50,309 nt of DNA from Thalassospira profundimaris (lineage in GTDB: Bacteria; Pseudomonadota; Alphaproteobacteria; Rhodospirillales; Thalassospiraceae). The translations under genes were made by a program, and so were the position numbers. Shown piece after piece: positions 16,307 through 23,910 of this stretch (its first letter is position 1; the number at the start of each line of letters is the position of its first letter). The notes under the pieces are model-generated. The model worked only from the letters and a program-made list of their open reading frames with translations. It did not search any database and had not been told where the DNA came from. The DNA lies in assembly GCF_003326795.1 (NCBI RefSeq), contig NZ_JPWI01000019.1:1-50309 (forward strand), read 5' to 3'.

Positions 16307-16331
16307 CTCTAAGAACAAGTGACGGTTAACA
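16307..16331 (-). repeat. Right end: terminal inverted repeat
   Basis: Read inward from 16331 the tip is TGTTAAC followed by CGTCACTTGT and TCTTAGAG. It matches the left tip at 17 of 25 positions, with the CGYCACWTGT block at the same 7-base offset. It abuts the target duplicate at 16332-16336. Confidence 0.8.
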
Positions 16332-16336
16332 TCTGG
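16332..16336. repeat. Target-site duplication, right copy (TCTGG)
   Basis: Right-hand duplicate of 8697-8701. The host dehydrogenase reading continues from 16337. Confidence 0.85.
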
Positions 16337-16544
16337 TGTCTTCACCCTGATGCCTCTTCTCGACAACGAAGGCCGTGCCCATCATGGTGACATCATGCGC
16401 AAAGCCACACAGCTGGCCGAGGCAGGCAAGCTCTCTGTTAAACTTGACCCCCGCAACTTTGGGCTGACCGATGTGCTCGAAACCCACAATCTGCTGGAAA
16501 ACCGCCTGAATGAAGGGAAGCTCGTAATTTCCATTTCACACTAG
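16337..16544 (+). pseudogene. Quinone oxidoreductase/zinc-binding-dehydrogenase family gene, 3' part
   Basis: Encodes the C-terminal 69 residues of the interrupted MDR-family enzyme: 'VFTLMPLLDNEGRAHHGDIM', 'QLAEAGKLSVKLDPRNFGL' and 'NEGKLVISISH', the usual end of this family (substrate side and last strand). It connects in frame to 8701. It has no promoter or start of its own; an ATG at 16350 opens a 64-codon frame without a ribosome binding site. Confidence 0.92.
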
Positions 16545-16587
16545 GTAAAATGTCTCAGGCAATGCCGTGATTTACCCGAACATAACG

Positions 16588-16655
16588 AAGCCCCGTCCTG
16601 CAAGCGCCGACTGATCATCAAGAATGTTAAAACCCGGCTTTGCAGGACGGGGCTT
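16588..16655. terminator. Bidirectional terminator between dehydrogenase remnant and thioesterase
   Basis: AAGCCCCGTCCTGCAA (16588-16603) and TTGCAGGACGGGGCTT (16640-16655) are perfect 16-bp arms with a 36-base loop, followed by CTTTAAATTT. Both flanking genes point into it. Confidence 0.7.
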
Positions 16656-16680
16656 CTTTAAATTTCCGGGATTATCTTGC

Positions 16681-17106
16681 CTATACCCTGATCTCATCCT
16701 TACGCACCGGACGCGGGCGGCCTTCGGCGTCGATGGCGACAAAGGTAAAGGTTGCCTCGGTGACCTTGATGCGTGGCGGCTGGTTGCGGCGAAGCACCCA
16801 GGCTTCAAGATGCAGCACGATGGATGTGTTGCCGATCCGTTCGATATCGCCATAGACGCAAACCGTATCGCCGACATAAACCGGGCGCAGGAAGGTCATA
16901 CCGTCAACGGAAACCGTCGCAATACGGCCCTCGGCAACCTGGCTGGCCAGAACACCACCGGCAATATCCATCTGTGACATCAGCCAGCCACCGAAAATAT
17001 CCCCGCTCGGGTTGGTATCGGCGGGCATGGCAAGGGTGCGGGTACAAAGATCGCCCCGTGGCATGGTGTTTTCACTCATCAAGTTCTGCTCATTTGCTGT
17101 CGCCAT
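16681..17106 (-). CDS. Acyl-CoA thioesterase, YciA-like hotdog fold
   Basis: A 141-residue hotdog-fold thioesterase that would hydrolyse acyl-CoA to free acid and CoA in the cytosol. The core 'DTNPSGDIFGGWLMSQMDIA' carries the catalytic Asp and the central-helix region of the YciA/BFIT group, and 'VSVDGMTFLRPVYVGDTVCV' follows. The ATG at 17106 sits 8 bases after AGGAG; an in-frame GTG three codons earlier is less likely. The gene is single and convergent with the dehydrogenase remnant. Confidence 0.9.
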   Translation of the reverse strand: MATANEQNLMSENTMPRGDLCTRTLAMPADTNPSGDIFGGWLMSQMDIAGGVLASQVAEGRIATVSVDGMTFLRPVYVGDTVCVYGDIERIGNTSIVLHLEAWVLRRNQPPRIKVTEATFTFVAIDAEGRPRPVRKDEIRV

Positions 17107-17399
17107 CAGGCTCACTCCTGTTTCGGGCCTGTCGATAAAGACGGGCCAATTTTTTTATTGGACCTCCCGGTCTCGATTTTCTGCGCCAATGCCGCAAAAA
17201 TGTGATCTATGGTCAAGACCACTACTTGCATTGAACCTGAAAACACATTTTTATGGGCTGTGCGAACCGACATATGGCACAGACCAGTGGACATATGGTA
17301 CTCGTTTAGCGCCGAGGCATCCAACGCTCAATATCGAGAAACAGATATGCGTTGTTGGACCTTGTTTTAACACAATTAAAAGAAGTTGCGTTCCGGGGC

Positions 17400-19382
17400 A
17401 TGACCGACCTTTTTGAAGATTCAAACCAATCAACAGACAAAGCCTATTCCGCCAAGGATATTGAGGTTCTCGAAGGCCTGGAGCCTGTTCGCAGACGCCC
17501 CGGTATGTATATCGGTGGCACGGATGATGCAGCCTTGCACCATCTGGTCGCAGAGATTCTCGATAACTCGATGGACGAAGCGGTCGCAGGCCATGCTGAC
17601 TGGATCGAACTGGAACTCAGACAGGACAACACAGTCCTTGTCCGCGACAACGGTCGTGGTATTCCGACCGATCCGCATCCGAAGTTCCCGGATAAATCAG
17701 CCCTCGAAGTCATTCTGACCACCCTGCATTCGGGTGGCAAGTTTTCGGGCAAGGCCTATGAAACATCCGGCGGTCTGCACGGTGTCGGCATGTCGGTGGT
17801 GAACGCCCTGACTGAAAAATTCCGTGTCGAGGTCTGCCGTGACCGCAAGATGGTGTTTCAGGAATATTCGCGCGGTGTGCCGCAAATGCCGCTTCAGGAT
17901 GGCGGCGCGATCAGCAACCGTCGCGGCACCACGGTCATCTTCAAACCCGATCCCGAGATTTTCGGTGCACGGGCGAAGCTCAAGGCAGCAACCATCTTCC
18001 GCATGGCGCGATCAAAGGCCTATCTTTACAAGGGCGTTGAAATCCGCTGGTCGGTTGACCCGCTGCTTCTGACAAGTGACGACCCGACCCCGCAGCAGGA
18101 AGTCCTGAAATTCCCGAACGGTATTCTCGACTATCTGGAAATGACGCTTGAGGGTCGCGACCTTGTGACCGAACGTCCCTTTGCGGGCGAAGCCAAGTTT
18201 TCCGATAGTCCCGGTCGTGTTGAATGGGCAATCGGCTGGCCCGAAAGCGGCGAAGGCTATTTCCATTCCTACTGTAACACCGTCCCGACCCCGCTTGGCG
18301 GGACGCACGAAGCGGGCTTCCGCTATGCTCTGACCAAGGCAATCAAGTCCTATGGTGATATGACCGGCCAGAAAAAGGCCGCAGCCATCACCGCCGAGGA
18401 CGTCTTTGGCGGCGGCTGCGTGATGCTTTCGGTCTTTATCCCCGACCCGCAATTCCAGGGACAGACCAAGGAAAAGCTGGGCACACAGGGCGCAACCAAG
18501 CTGGTTGAAACCGCTGTCCGTGACCATTTTGACCACTGGCTGACCGGGGATACCGAAAACGCCAAGCGTCTGCTTGAACGCATCATCCTGCGCGCCGAGG
18601 AACGTCAGCGCCGCAAGGAGAAAAAGGAAACCAAGCGTCAGTCGGCAACCCGCCGCCTGCGTCTGCCGGGTAAACTTGCCGACTGTTCGCGTTCAATTGC
18701 CGCTGGCACTGAAATCTTCCTGGTCGAGGGTGACTCGGCAGGTGGTTCTGCCAAGCAGGCCCGTGATCGCGAAACGCAGGCTGTCCTGCCGCTGCGCGGT
18801 AAAATCCTGAACGTTGCGTCGGCGACCTATGAAAAGATGATGGCCAACCAGGAAATCAAGGACATGATCGAAGCCTTTGGCTGCGGTTCTGGTAATGATT
18901 TCCGTTTGAACGACCTGCGCTACGAACGCATCATCATCATGACCGATGCTGACGTAGATGGCGCGCATATCGCGTCGCTTCTGATGACCTTCTTCTATCA
19001 GGAAATGCCTGGTCTGATCGAAAGCGGCCACCTCTACCTGGCCATGCCGCCGCTTTATCGTCTGACCCAGGGTGGTAAATCGATCTATGCGATGGATGAC
19101 GCCGAGAAGGAAGTCATCCTCAATACCGAGTTCAAGAACCCGAACAAGGTCGAGATTTCCCGATTTAAAGGTCTGGGTGAAATGCCGCCGCAGCAGCTGC
19201 GTGAAACCACAATGGCGCATAAAAAGCGTACATTGCTGCGTGTCACCCTGCCCGATGCGGCCGAACCCGATGAACGCGGACAGACCAAGGATCTGGTCAA
19301 TCGTCTGATGGGCAAAAAACCGGAACTGCGTTTCCAGTTCATTCAGGAACATGCCCGCTTCGTCGAGGATATCGACGTTTAG
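17400..19382 (+). CDS. parE: DNA topoisomerase IV subunit B
   Basis: A 660-residue type IIA topoisomerase ATPase subunit; with ParC it decatenates daughter chromosomes. The GHKL ATPase domain has 'LEGLEPVRRRPGMYIGGTDD', 'EILDNSMDEAVAGHA' and 'TSGGLHGVGMSVVNALTEKF'. The TOPRIM domain has 'LVEGDSAGGSAKQARDRETQ', 'VLPLRGKILNV' and 'MTDADVDGAHI'. The length and 'KAKETKR'-like basic linker suit alphaproteobacterial ParE rather than the longer GyrB. ATG 17400 gives the N-terminus MTDLFEDSNQ; longer frames from 17352 lack support. Confidence 0.95.
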   Translation: MTDLFEDSNQSTDKAYSAKDIEVLEGLEPVRRRPGMYIGGTDDAALHHLVAEILDNSMDEAVAGHADWIELELRQDNTVLVRDNGRGIPTDPHPKFPDKSALEVILTTLHSGGKFSGKAYETSGGLHGVGMSVVNALTEKFRVEVCRDRKMVFQEYSRGVPQMPLQDGGAISNRRGTTVIFKPDPEIFGARAKLKAATIFRMARSKAYLYKGVEIRWSVDPLLLTSDDPTPQQEVLKFPNGILDYLEMTLEGRDLVTERPFAGEAKFSDSPGRVEWAIGWPESGEGYFHSYCNTVPTPLGGTHEAGFRYALTKAIKSYGDMTGQKKAAAITAEDVFGGGCVMLSVFIPDPQFQGQTKEKLGTQGATKLVETAVRDHFDHWLTGDTENAKRLLERIILRAEERQRRKEKKETKRQSATRRLRLPGKLADCSRSIAAGTEIFLVEGDSAGGSAKQARDRETQAVLPLRGKILNVASATYEKMMANQEIKDMIEAFGCGSGNDFRLNDLRYERIIIMTDADVDGAHIASLLMTFFYQEMPGLIESGHLYLAMPPLYRLTQGGKSIYAMDDAEKEVILNTEFKNPNKVEISRFKGLGEMPPQQLRETTMAHKKRTLLRVTLPDAAEPDERGQTKDLVNRLMGKKPELRFQFIQEHARFVEDIDV

Positions 19383-19403
19383 ACAAGACTTGAAAACCTG
19401 TTC

Positions 19404-19432
19404 AAAACCCGGCCATTTGTGCCGGGTTTTTT
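19404..19432 (+). terminator. parE terminator
   Basis: AAAACCCGGC (19404-19413) pairs with GCCGGGTTTT (19421-19430), followed by more T. It begins 22 bases after the parE stop. Confidence 0.9.
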
Positions 19433-19474
19433 ATCAACTTCCCCATCTCTGCCCCCGTAAAACAGGATCGCATA

Positions 19475-20395
19475 ATGTCGCACAGTTATGCCACCATCCT
19501 TGAACAAATCGCCGACCATATTGCCACTGCCGACTTTGGCACAGCGCGCAAGGCTGACTATATCCCGGCTCTGTCTTGTGTTCCTGACGAACATTTTGCC
19601 ATGGTGATCTGTGGCACCGATGGTCAGGAATTTGCAATTGGTCAGGCCGATTTGCCCTTCTCGATCCAAAGCATCTCGAAAATGTTCGCGCTGGTCCTGG
19701 CACAGCGAGCACATGGTGATGCCCTTTGGCAGGCCGTGCGTCGAGAACCATCGGGATCGGCCTTCAATTCCCTGATCCAGCTTGAACAGGAACACGGCAT
19801 TCCGCGAAACCCGTTCATCAATGCCGGGGCAATCCGCGTCGCCGACCTGATCTCGTCGCGCTATGCCAATCCGGATCGTTCTGTGGCGGAATTTCTGGGT
19901 CAGCTTTGTGGCAAACCGGCCATTCGTGTCGATAACGACGTTTATCTGTCCGAGGATCAGCATGGCGACCGAAATCGCGCCATTGCCTATCTTATGAAAA
20001 GTTTTGGCAAGCTCGACAATCCGGTCGAAGATGTCGTGCGCGCCTATTTCAAGCAGTGCGCGGTTGCCATGACGGCGCGCGAACTGGCCCGCGCCTGCCG
20101 TTTTCTGGCATGCAAGGGTGTCGGCATGGATGGCAAGCCGGTCATCACGCCCGAAGAAACCAGTCGCATCAATGCGCTGATGTTGACCTGCGGAATGTAT
20201 GACGGGGTTGGTGACTTTGCCTTTACGGTCGGCATTCCAGCCAAAAGCGGGGTTGGCGGCGGCATCATCGGCGTTATTCCGGGGGAATTTTCGGTGTGTG
20301 TCTGGTCCCCGCGTCTGGATCAACGCGGGAATTCCGCCGCCGGCATTCGCGCCCTTGAAATGCTGATCCGGGCCATCGGACGGTCTGTGTTCTAG
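19475..20395 (+). CDS. glsA: Glutaminase (serine-dependent beta-lactamase-like family)
   Basis: A 306-residue glutaminase converting glutamine to glutamate and ammonia. The active-site Ser/Lys pair is in 'FSIQSISKMFALVLA', with 'EPSGSAFNSLIQLE', 'GIPRNPFINAGAI' and 'GVGGGIIGVIPGEFSVCVWS', all family signatures. It starts at ATG 19475 shortly after the parE terminator, so it has its own promoter. Length is normal. Confidence 0.95.
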   Translation: MSHSYATILEQIADHIATADFGTARKADYIPALSCVPDEHFAMVICGTDGQEFAIGQADLPFSIQSISKMFALVLAQRAHGDALWQAVRREPSGSAFNSLIQLEQEHGIPRNPFINAGAIRVADLISSRYANPDRSVAEFLGQLCGKPAIRVDNDVYLSEDQHGDRNRAIAYLMKSFGKLDNPVEDVVRAYFKQCAVAMTARELARACRFLACKGVGMDGKPVITPEETSRINALMLTCGMYDGVGDFAFTVGIPAKSGVGGGIIGVIPGEFSVCVWSPRLDQRGNSAAGIRALEMLIRAIGRSVF

Positions 20396-20480
20396 GCCCT
20401 TTGATCACATGCACCCCGTTCAGGGATGTCCACTATCCTTGCATCAGAATGCACAAAGACCCTCAACCGGCGCGATAACG

Positions 20481-20504
20481 ATGGTGTGATTGCACACCAT
20501 TTTT
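20481..20504 (+). terminator. Probable glsA terminator
   Basis: ATGGTGTG (20481-20488) and CACACCAT (20493-20500) form an 8-bp stem with a 4-base loop, followed by TTTT. It lies 85 bases after the glsA stop. Confidence 0.7.
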
Positions 20505-20562
20505 GATCGAATTTGCCTTACCACACCGTATGATGACAGAATGACATCAAAGGACTTGTCCA

Positions 20563-21147
20563 ATGAACACGCGCATATTTGAAAGAGCACCTCTTGCCGC
20601 TGGTTGCGCCATCCTGCTCGGGCTTGGCGGATGTGGTGTGGCCTTGATCGAAGCCCCGAATTATCACGTATCCGAAGTGCAAAGTTTTAAGGTTGCGGGC
20701 GCGCCAAGCGGAGTCATGATGCTTGAAATTATCGACCCCGATAATACCCTGCCCGCACAGACATGGGCCGATGCCTTGTCCGACCAGCCACCACCACCGC
20801 GCCTGCGTTTTGTCACAGACCCTGCAGACGTTAAAGACGGTCAAACTCTGAAAGCGGAAAACCGTCTTGTTGCCGTCGTCAATCCTTCCCAGAACACGTT
20901 TGGCAATGCGATTTGCACCGACCCGCAAACCGGCGGAATGGAAGGCATTTCTGATCGCCTGATTGTCCGGTTCGGATTTTGCGTCGGCGATGATCTGATT
21001 TCGGAAACACGCGCACGTTTCGTGCCCGAAAATTTCGAAACACAGCTCTATAATAACGCCGACACTATCAGTTTTCAGCTATTCCCGCGGCACATGCGCA
21101 ACAACGATGATGATCGCACCTGCAGCCCGTTTGAAACGGTTTGCTGA
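20563..21147 (+). CDS. Hypothetical lipoprotein
   Basis: A 194-residue protein with a lipoprotein signal: hydrophobic stretch to about residue 23 and lipobox LGGC (Cys24). The mature part is mostly polar and has four or five cysteines, including pairs around 'NAICTDPQTG', 'RFGFCVGDD' and 'CSPFETVC', suggesting disulphides in the periplasm. No family is recognised. It stands alone between glsA and the convergent DHFR-like gene. Confidence 0.7.
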   Translation: MNTRIFERAPLAAGCAILLGLGGCGVALIEAPNYHVSEVQSFKVAGAPSGVMMLEIIDPDNTLPAQTWADALSDQPPPPRLRFVTDPADVKDGQTLKAENRLVAVVNPSQNTFGNAICTDPQTGGMEGISDRLIVRFGFCVGDDLISETRARFVPENFETQLYNNADTISFQLFPRHMRNNDDDRTCSPFETVC

Positions 21148-21225
21148 ACTTCACATTACTTAATGCAGCACATGTGAGTGCGACTAATCAACTATTCCCG
21201 CGCAGCCGAAACGATCAGTCCCCGA

Positions 21226-21762
21226 TCAGCCTGCTGGCGAGAACCGGTAATGCAAACGCACGCATCCGCGATCAAGCATTTGCGTGCTGATCAATGTCGG
21301 ACTGCTGCGAAAACCTGTCTGGGGGAAAAGCGGTTTTCCCCCACCCAGTATTTCCGGCATGACGTAAATTTCAATTTCGTCGAGTGCGTCTCGTTCAATG
21401 AACGCCATTTGCAGCTTTCCACCGCCCAGCATCCAGACATCCCCATCATCAAAAGCACGAAGCTCGGAGATCAATGCGTCAACGTCACTTCGCACGTCAA
21501 TATCCGCGACGGGATTATCAATCGGACGGGATGTGACCACAATTACCCGCTTTCCGTGATAAGGCCATTCCGACGGTTGGCTTGCAACAAAATCATAGGT
21601 TGCCCGCCCCATCACCAGGGTTTGAATACGCTTGATGAACTTGTTGTAATCGTATGCACCAAGATCCATCCCGTCATATGCAAATAACCAATCGAGATTG
21701 TCATTTCTGTCCGCGATCATCCCGTCAAGACTGGTTGCGATATACCCAAGAATTCTTGCCAT
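21226..21762 (-). CDS. Dihydrofolate reductase family protein (RibD C-terminal-like)
   Basis: A 178-residue protein of the RibD_C/DHFR-like group: 'ILGYIATSLDGMIADRNDNL', 'LVMGRATYDFV', 'VVTSRP', 'VWMLGGGKLQMAFIE' and 'PEILGGGKPLFP'. These are NADPH-dependent reductases of uncertain substrate; the few studied are not main folate enzymes. ATG 21762 follows GGAG with 8-base spacing. It is divergent from a TetR gene across a 48-bp region with a perfect palindrome, so it is probably that regulator's target. Confidence 0.88.
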   Translation of the reverse strand: MARILGYIATSLDGMIADRNDNLDWLFAYDGMDLGAYDYNKFIKRIQTLVMGRATYDFVASQPSEWPYHGKRVIVVTSRPIDNPVADIDVRSDVDALISELRAFDDGDVWMLGGGKLQMAFIERDALDEIEIYVMPEILGGGKPLFPQTGFRSSPTLISTQMLDRGCVRLHYRFSPAG

Positions 21763-21780
21763 GACCAAATCTCCGTTGAT

Positions 21781-21804
21781 TTATAAACGAATATACGTTT
21801 ATAA
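21781..21804. promoter_or_regulatory. Palindromic operator between DHFR-like and TetR genes
   Basis: TTATAAACG (21781-21789) and CGTTTATAA (21796-21804) are perfect 9-bp arms around AATATA. The site lies 6 bases before the TetR start and 18 bases before the DHFR-like start, so a bound dimer would block both genes. Confidence 0.75.
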
Positions 21805-21810
21805 ATAATC

Positions 21811-22368
21811 ATGGCAAGAAACAAGACAATTCCCGACAGTCAGGTGCTCGACACCATCTTTGAAACCGTGCTTGAAACCGGACCGTCAAACCTGACATTT
21901 GCCCGGGCATCAAAAGCCTGCGGCCTTTCACCAGCGACACTTGTGCAACGCTACGGCACGCGTGATGCTCTGCTCCTTGCGACATTGCTCCGCGCTTGGG
22001 ACCGGCTTGATGCTGAAACGCATGCAGCGGATCAGGAAGAACCATCAAGTCCGAATGGCGCAATCGAAATTCTGCTGCGCCTGATGCCGCCGGAAACAGC
22101 AGACCGGGACACCAGCAACGGCTTGCTGGTTCTGCATGAAGACATCCGCAACCCGCAACTTCGCGCACGCGGGGCTGCCTGGGGACATCGCCTTGCCGCA
22201 ATACTTGGCCGCCGCCTGTCAAAACAGCCCGAAGAAGGAAGAAAGCTTGGCTGGCAAATGGCCAGCATATGGCAAGGGGCACACACATGGTGGGCTTTCA
22301 CCCGTGAGCAACCTGCCGATCAGACAATCAGGGAAATGCTCCAAGAATGGGTTGCCCGCAACACATAA
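21811..22368 (+). CDS. TetR-family transcriptional regulator
   Basis: A 185-residue regulator. The N-terminal helix-turn-helix (about residues 10-55) reads 'LDTIFETVLETGPSNLTFAR' then 'ACGLSPATLVQRYGTRDALL', typical of TetR with its Y..R..L end. The C-terminal ligand domain is Trp- and Ala-rich and specific to a small subgroup. Overlap of the operator with its own start suggests autorepression. Confidence 0.9.
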   Translation: MARNKTIPDSQVLDTIFETVLETGPSNLTFARASKACGLSPATLVQRYGTRDALLLATLLRAWDRLDAETHAADQEEPSSPNGAIEILLRLMPPETADRDTSNGLLVLHEDIRNPQLRARGAAWGHRLAAILGRRLSKQPEEGRKLGWQMASIWQGAHTWWAFTREQPADQTIREMLQEWVARNT

Positions 22369-22380
22369 AAAAATCCCGCC

Positions 22381-23142
22381 CTACCGTACGAGAAGATCAA
22401 GCAACGCACTGGCGAAAATTTCCGGCTGTTCAAGTGGCACATAATGTCCGGCCCCGGCAATTTCGTGATAGGTCGCACCGGGAAGAGCATCCGCCATCTC
22501 CCGGTGGCTTTCCGGACTGATGATCCGGTCGTGGGTCCCGACAACTACGCTACAGGGCACAACAACATCGCCAAGATCCGCCATGCTGTCCGGGCGCATG
22601 GCTACCGCGTGGTTCTGGCGTTCAAACACACCGACCCCGCAGGCGTCACCCATTGCCGTCAACAGTGAAACCAGCGTCTCATCATTGCGATTATCAGGAT
22701 GCAGCATCTCGTCAAGCATCCCTTCATTGACTGCGACAAACGGTTGCCTGGCTGCCACGAAACGCGATAGCAACAATCGCCGGCGTCGGACCGCCTCGCT
22801 GTCGGCTGTTGCCCGGGTATTGACCAGCATCAGGTGACTGACCCGTTCCGGGGCCTGACGCATGATTTCAAAGGCGGCATATCCGCCCATCGACATACCC
22901 ACCAGCGCAAACCGTTCGGGTACGGCTTCCAGCACCGCACGTGCCATATCCGATACCGTATCCTGATCAAACAATTCGCAAAATACCGGTACAATGGCGG
23001 GCTTTCTGACGTCGCGAAGATCATCATAAGCCGTCAGCGCCTGATGCCACATGCGCTGATCGGCCAGCATGCCCGATAAAAACACAACGGGCACGCCATC
23101 GGCTGATGCGTGCCCGATATTCTGATCCGGTCGGGATATCAT
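22381..23142 (-). CDS. Alpha/beta-fold hydrolase
   Basis: A 253-residue hydrolase. The nucleophile elbow is 'VGMSMGGYAAF' (GxSxG), the acid is in 'VVVGTHDRIISPES' and the His in 'IAGAGHYVPLEQPE', a complete triad. The ATG at 23142 overlaps the stop of the upstream isochorismatase gene (ATGA at 23139-23142), so the two are translationally coupled and may serve one pathway. Substrate unknown. Confidence 0.88.
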   Translation of the reverse strand: MISRPDQNIGHASADGVPVVFLSGMLADQRMWHQALTAYDDLRDVRKPAIVPVFCELFDQDTVSDMARAVLEAVPERFALVGMSMGGYAAFEIMRQAPERVSHLMLVNTRATADSEAVRRRRLLLSRFVAARQPFVAVNEGMLDEMLHPDNRNDETLVSLLTAMGDACGVGVFERQNHAVAMRPDSMADLGDVVVPCSVVVGTHDRIISPESHREMADALPGATYHEIAGAGHYVPLEQPEIFASALLDLLVR

Positions 23143-23705
23143 TTGATCAGCGCACTCAATTCCTTGAATTCCGGGGTACCCGCCACGCGCAGCCATTCAA
23201 ACATCACGCTTTCGCGCGTCACGATCTTTGCACCGGCATCGCGCATGCGTTCAAGGCCGAAAATCTTGTCTGACATGCTGCGCGATGTTACCGCATCGGC
23301 AACCACATAAACCTCGCGGCCACGCTCGATCAGTTCCATCACGGTCTGCAACACACAAACATGGGTTTCCATGCCGATGACCACCACCTGATCACGGCCC
23401 GGACTTTCTTCCATTTTCTCGATAAAACCATCGGCGGGGATGGCTGAAAACGCCACTTTGGAAACCACATTTCCACCTTCGGAGGCATCGCTTGGCTTTT
23501 CGATCAGATCAAGAATGGGTTTTGCCGTATGCCCAAGGCCCTTGGGATATTGTTCGGTGACAATCACCGGAACACCCAGCCGATTGGCGCATTTCACAAG
23601 AAAACAGCAATTGGCGATGATCTGTTCAGGCTCCTGACAGGCCGGATAGAGTTTTTCCTGAACATCGATAACCAGCAAACTTGCACGCGTTGCATCCATC
23701 AGCAC
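23139..23705 (-). CDS. Isochorismatase-family cysteine hydrolase
   Basis: A 188-residue hydrolase of the isochorismatase fold. The triad is visible: Asp in 'LLVIDVQEKLYP', Lys in 'NVVSKVAFSAI' and Cys in 'GMETHVCVLQT'. A cis-peptide region precedes the Cys, as in YcaC-like amidohydrolases. Start: GTG 23705 lies 7 bases after GGGGAG; ATG 23699 is the alternative. First gene of a two-gene operon with the alpha/beta hydrolase. Confidence 0.88.
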   Translation of the reverse strand: MLMDATRASLLVIDVQEKLYPACQEPEQIIANCCFLVKCANRLGVPVIVTEQYPKGLGHTAKPILDLIEKPSDASEGGNVVSKVAFSAIPADGFIEKMEESPGRDQVVVIGMETHVCVLQTVMELIERGREVYVVADAVTSRSMSDKIFGLERMRDAGAKIVTRESVMFEWLRVAGTPEFKELSALIK

Positions 23706-23910
23706 GGCTTTTCTCCCCTGTGCATTATCTATTTAGACAGGTTACGCCGCCAAATTGTTGCAAACAAGCCTCTCAACAAGGTGTTTATCGGTTTTCGAAG
23801 CGAATTTTGCGGCGTTTTTCTTGACTTAATTAAGGGTTAGCTTTACGACGCAAACAGATTTTTGCATATCCGCTTAACTTAACGCATTCTATTGCGGGAA
23901 AACGAACCAT

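Larger units (their letters stand above)
8702..16331. mobile_element. Mu-type transposable element or phage satellite, 7,630 bp, inserted in a dehydrogenase gene
   Basis: Boundaries rest on three observations: the flanking 5-bp duplication TCTGG, ends of the form TGT...ACA with 25-bp imperfect terminal inverted repeats (17 of 25 identical), and exact in-frame repair of the host gene on removal. Cargo on the minus strand: a Mu DNA-binding-domain protein, an HTH protein and a tape-measure-like protein. On the plus strand: a Mor-like activator, a protease/capsid fusion and a small unknown protein. No transposase, MuB, terminase, portal or tail-tube gene is visible, so it cannot obviously move by itself. 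It is either a satellite using a helper's transposase or a deleted prophage. Six full-length frames, most with good ribosome binding sites, favour the former. Confidence 0.88.
15711..16331. other. Gene-free right end of the element with repeats
   Basis: No gene is seen in 620 bp. AACCGTAAA occurs at 15805-15813 and 15856-15864, and inverted at 15838-15846. A perfect 16-bp inverted repeat lies at 15916-15931 and 16056-16071 (GTTCCGGGTTGGGCGA and its complement), bracketing an AT-rich core. TTCGTTCCG is also directly repeated at 15913-15921 and 16040-16048. The region could hold a replication or packaging site, or the remnant of a smaller insertion. Confidence 0.6.

Noticed and set aside
8697..16339. 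8-bp target duplication TCTGGTGT
   Set aside because: A 5-bp duplication gives exact in-frame gene repair and leaves symmetrical TGT/ACA element tips; the additional TGT is the element tip on the left and host sequence on the right.
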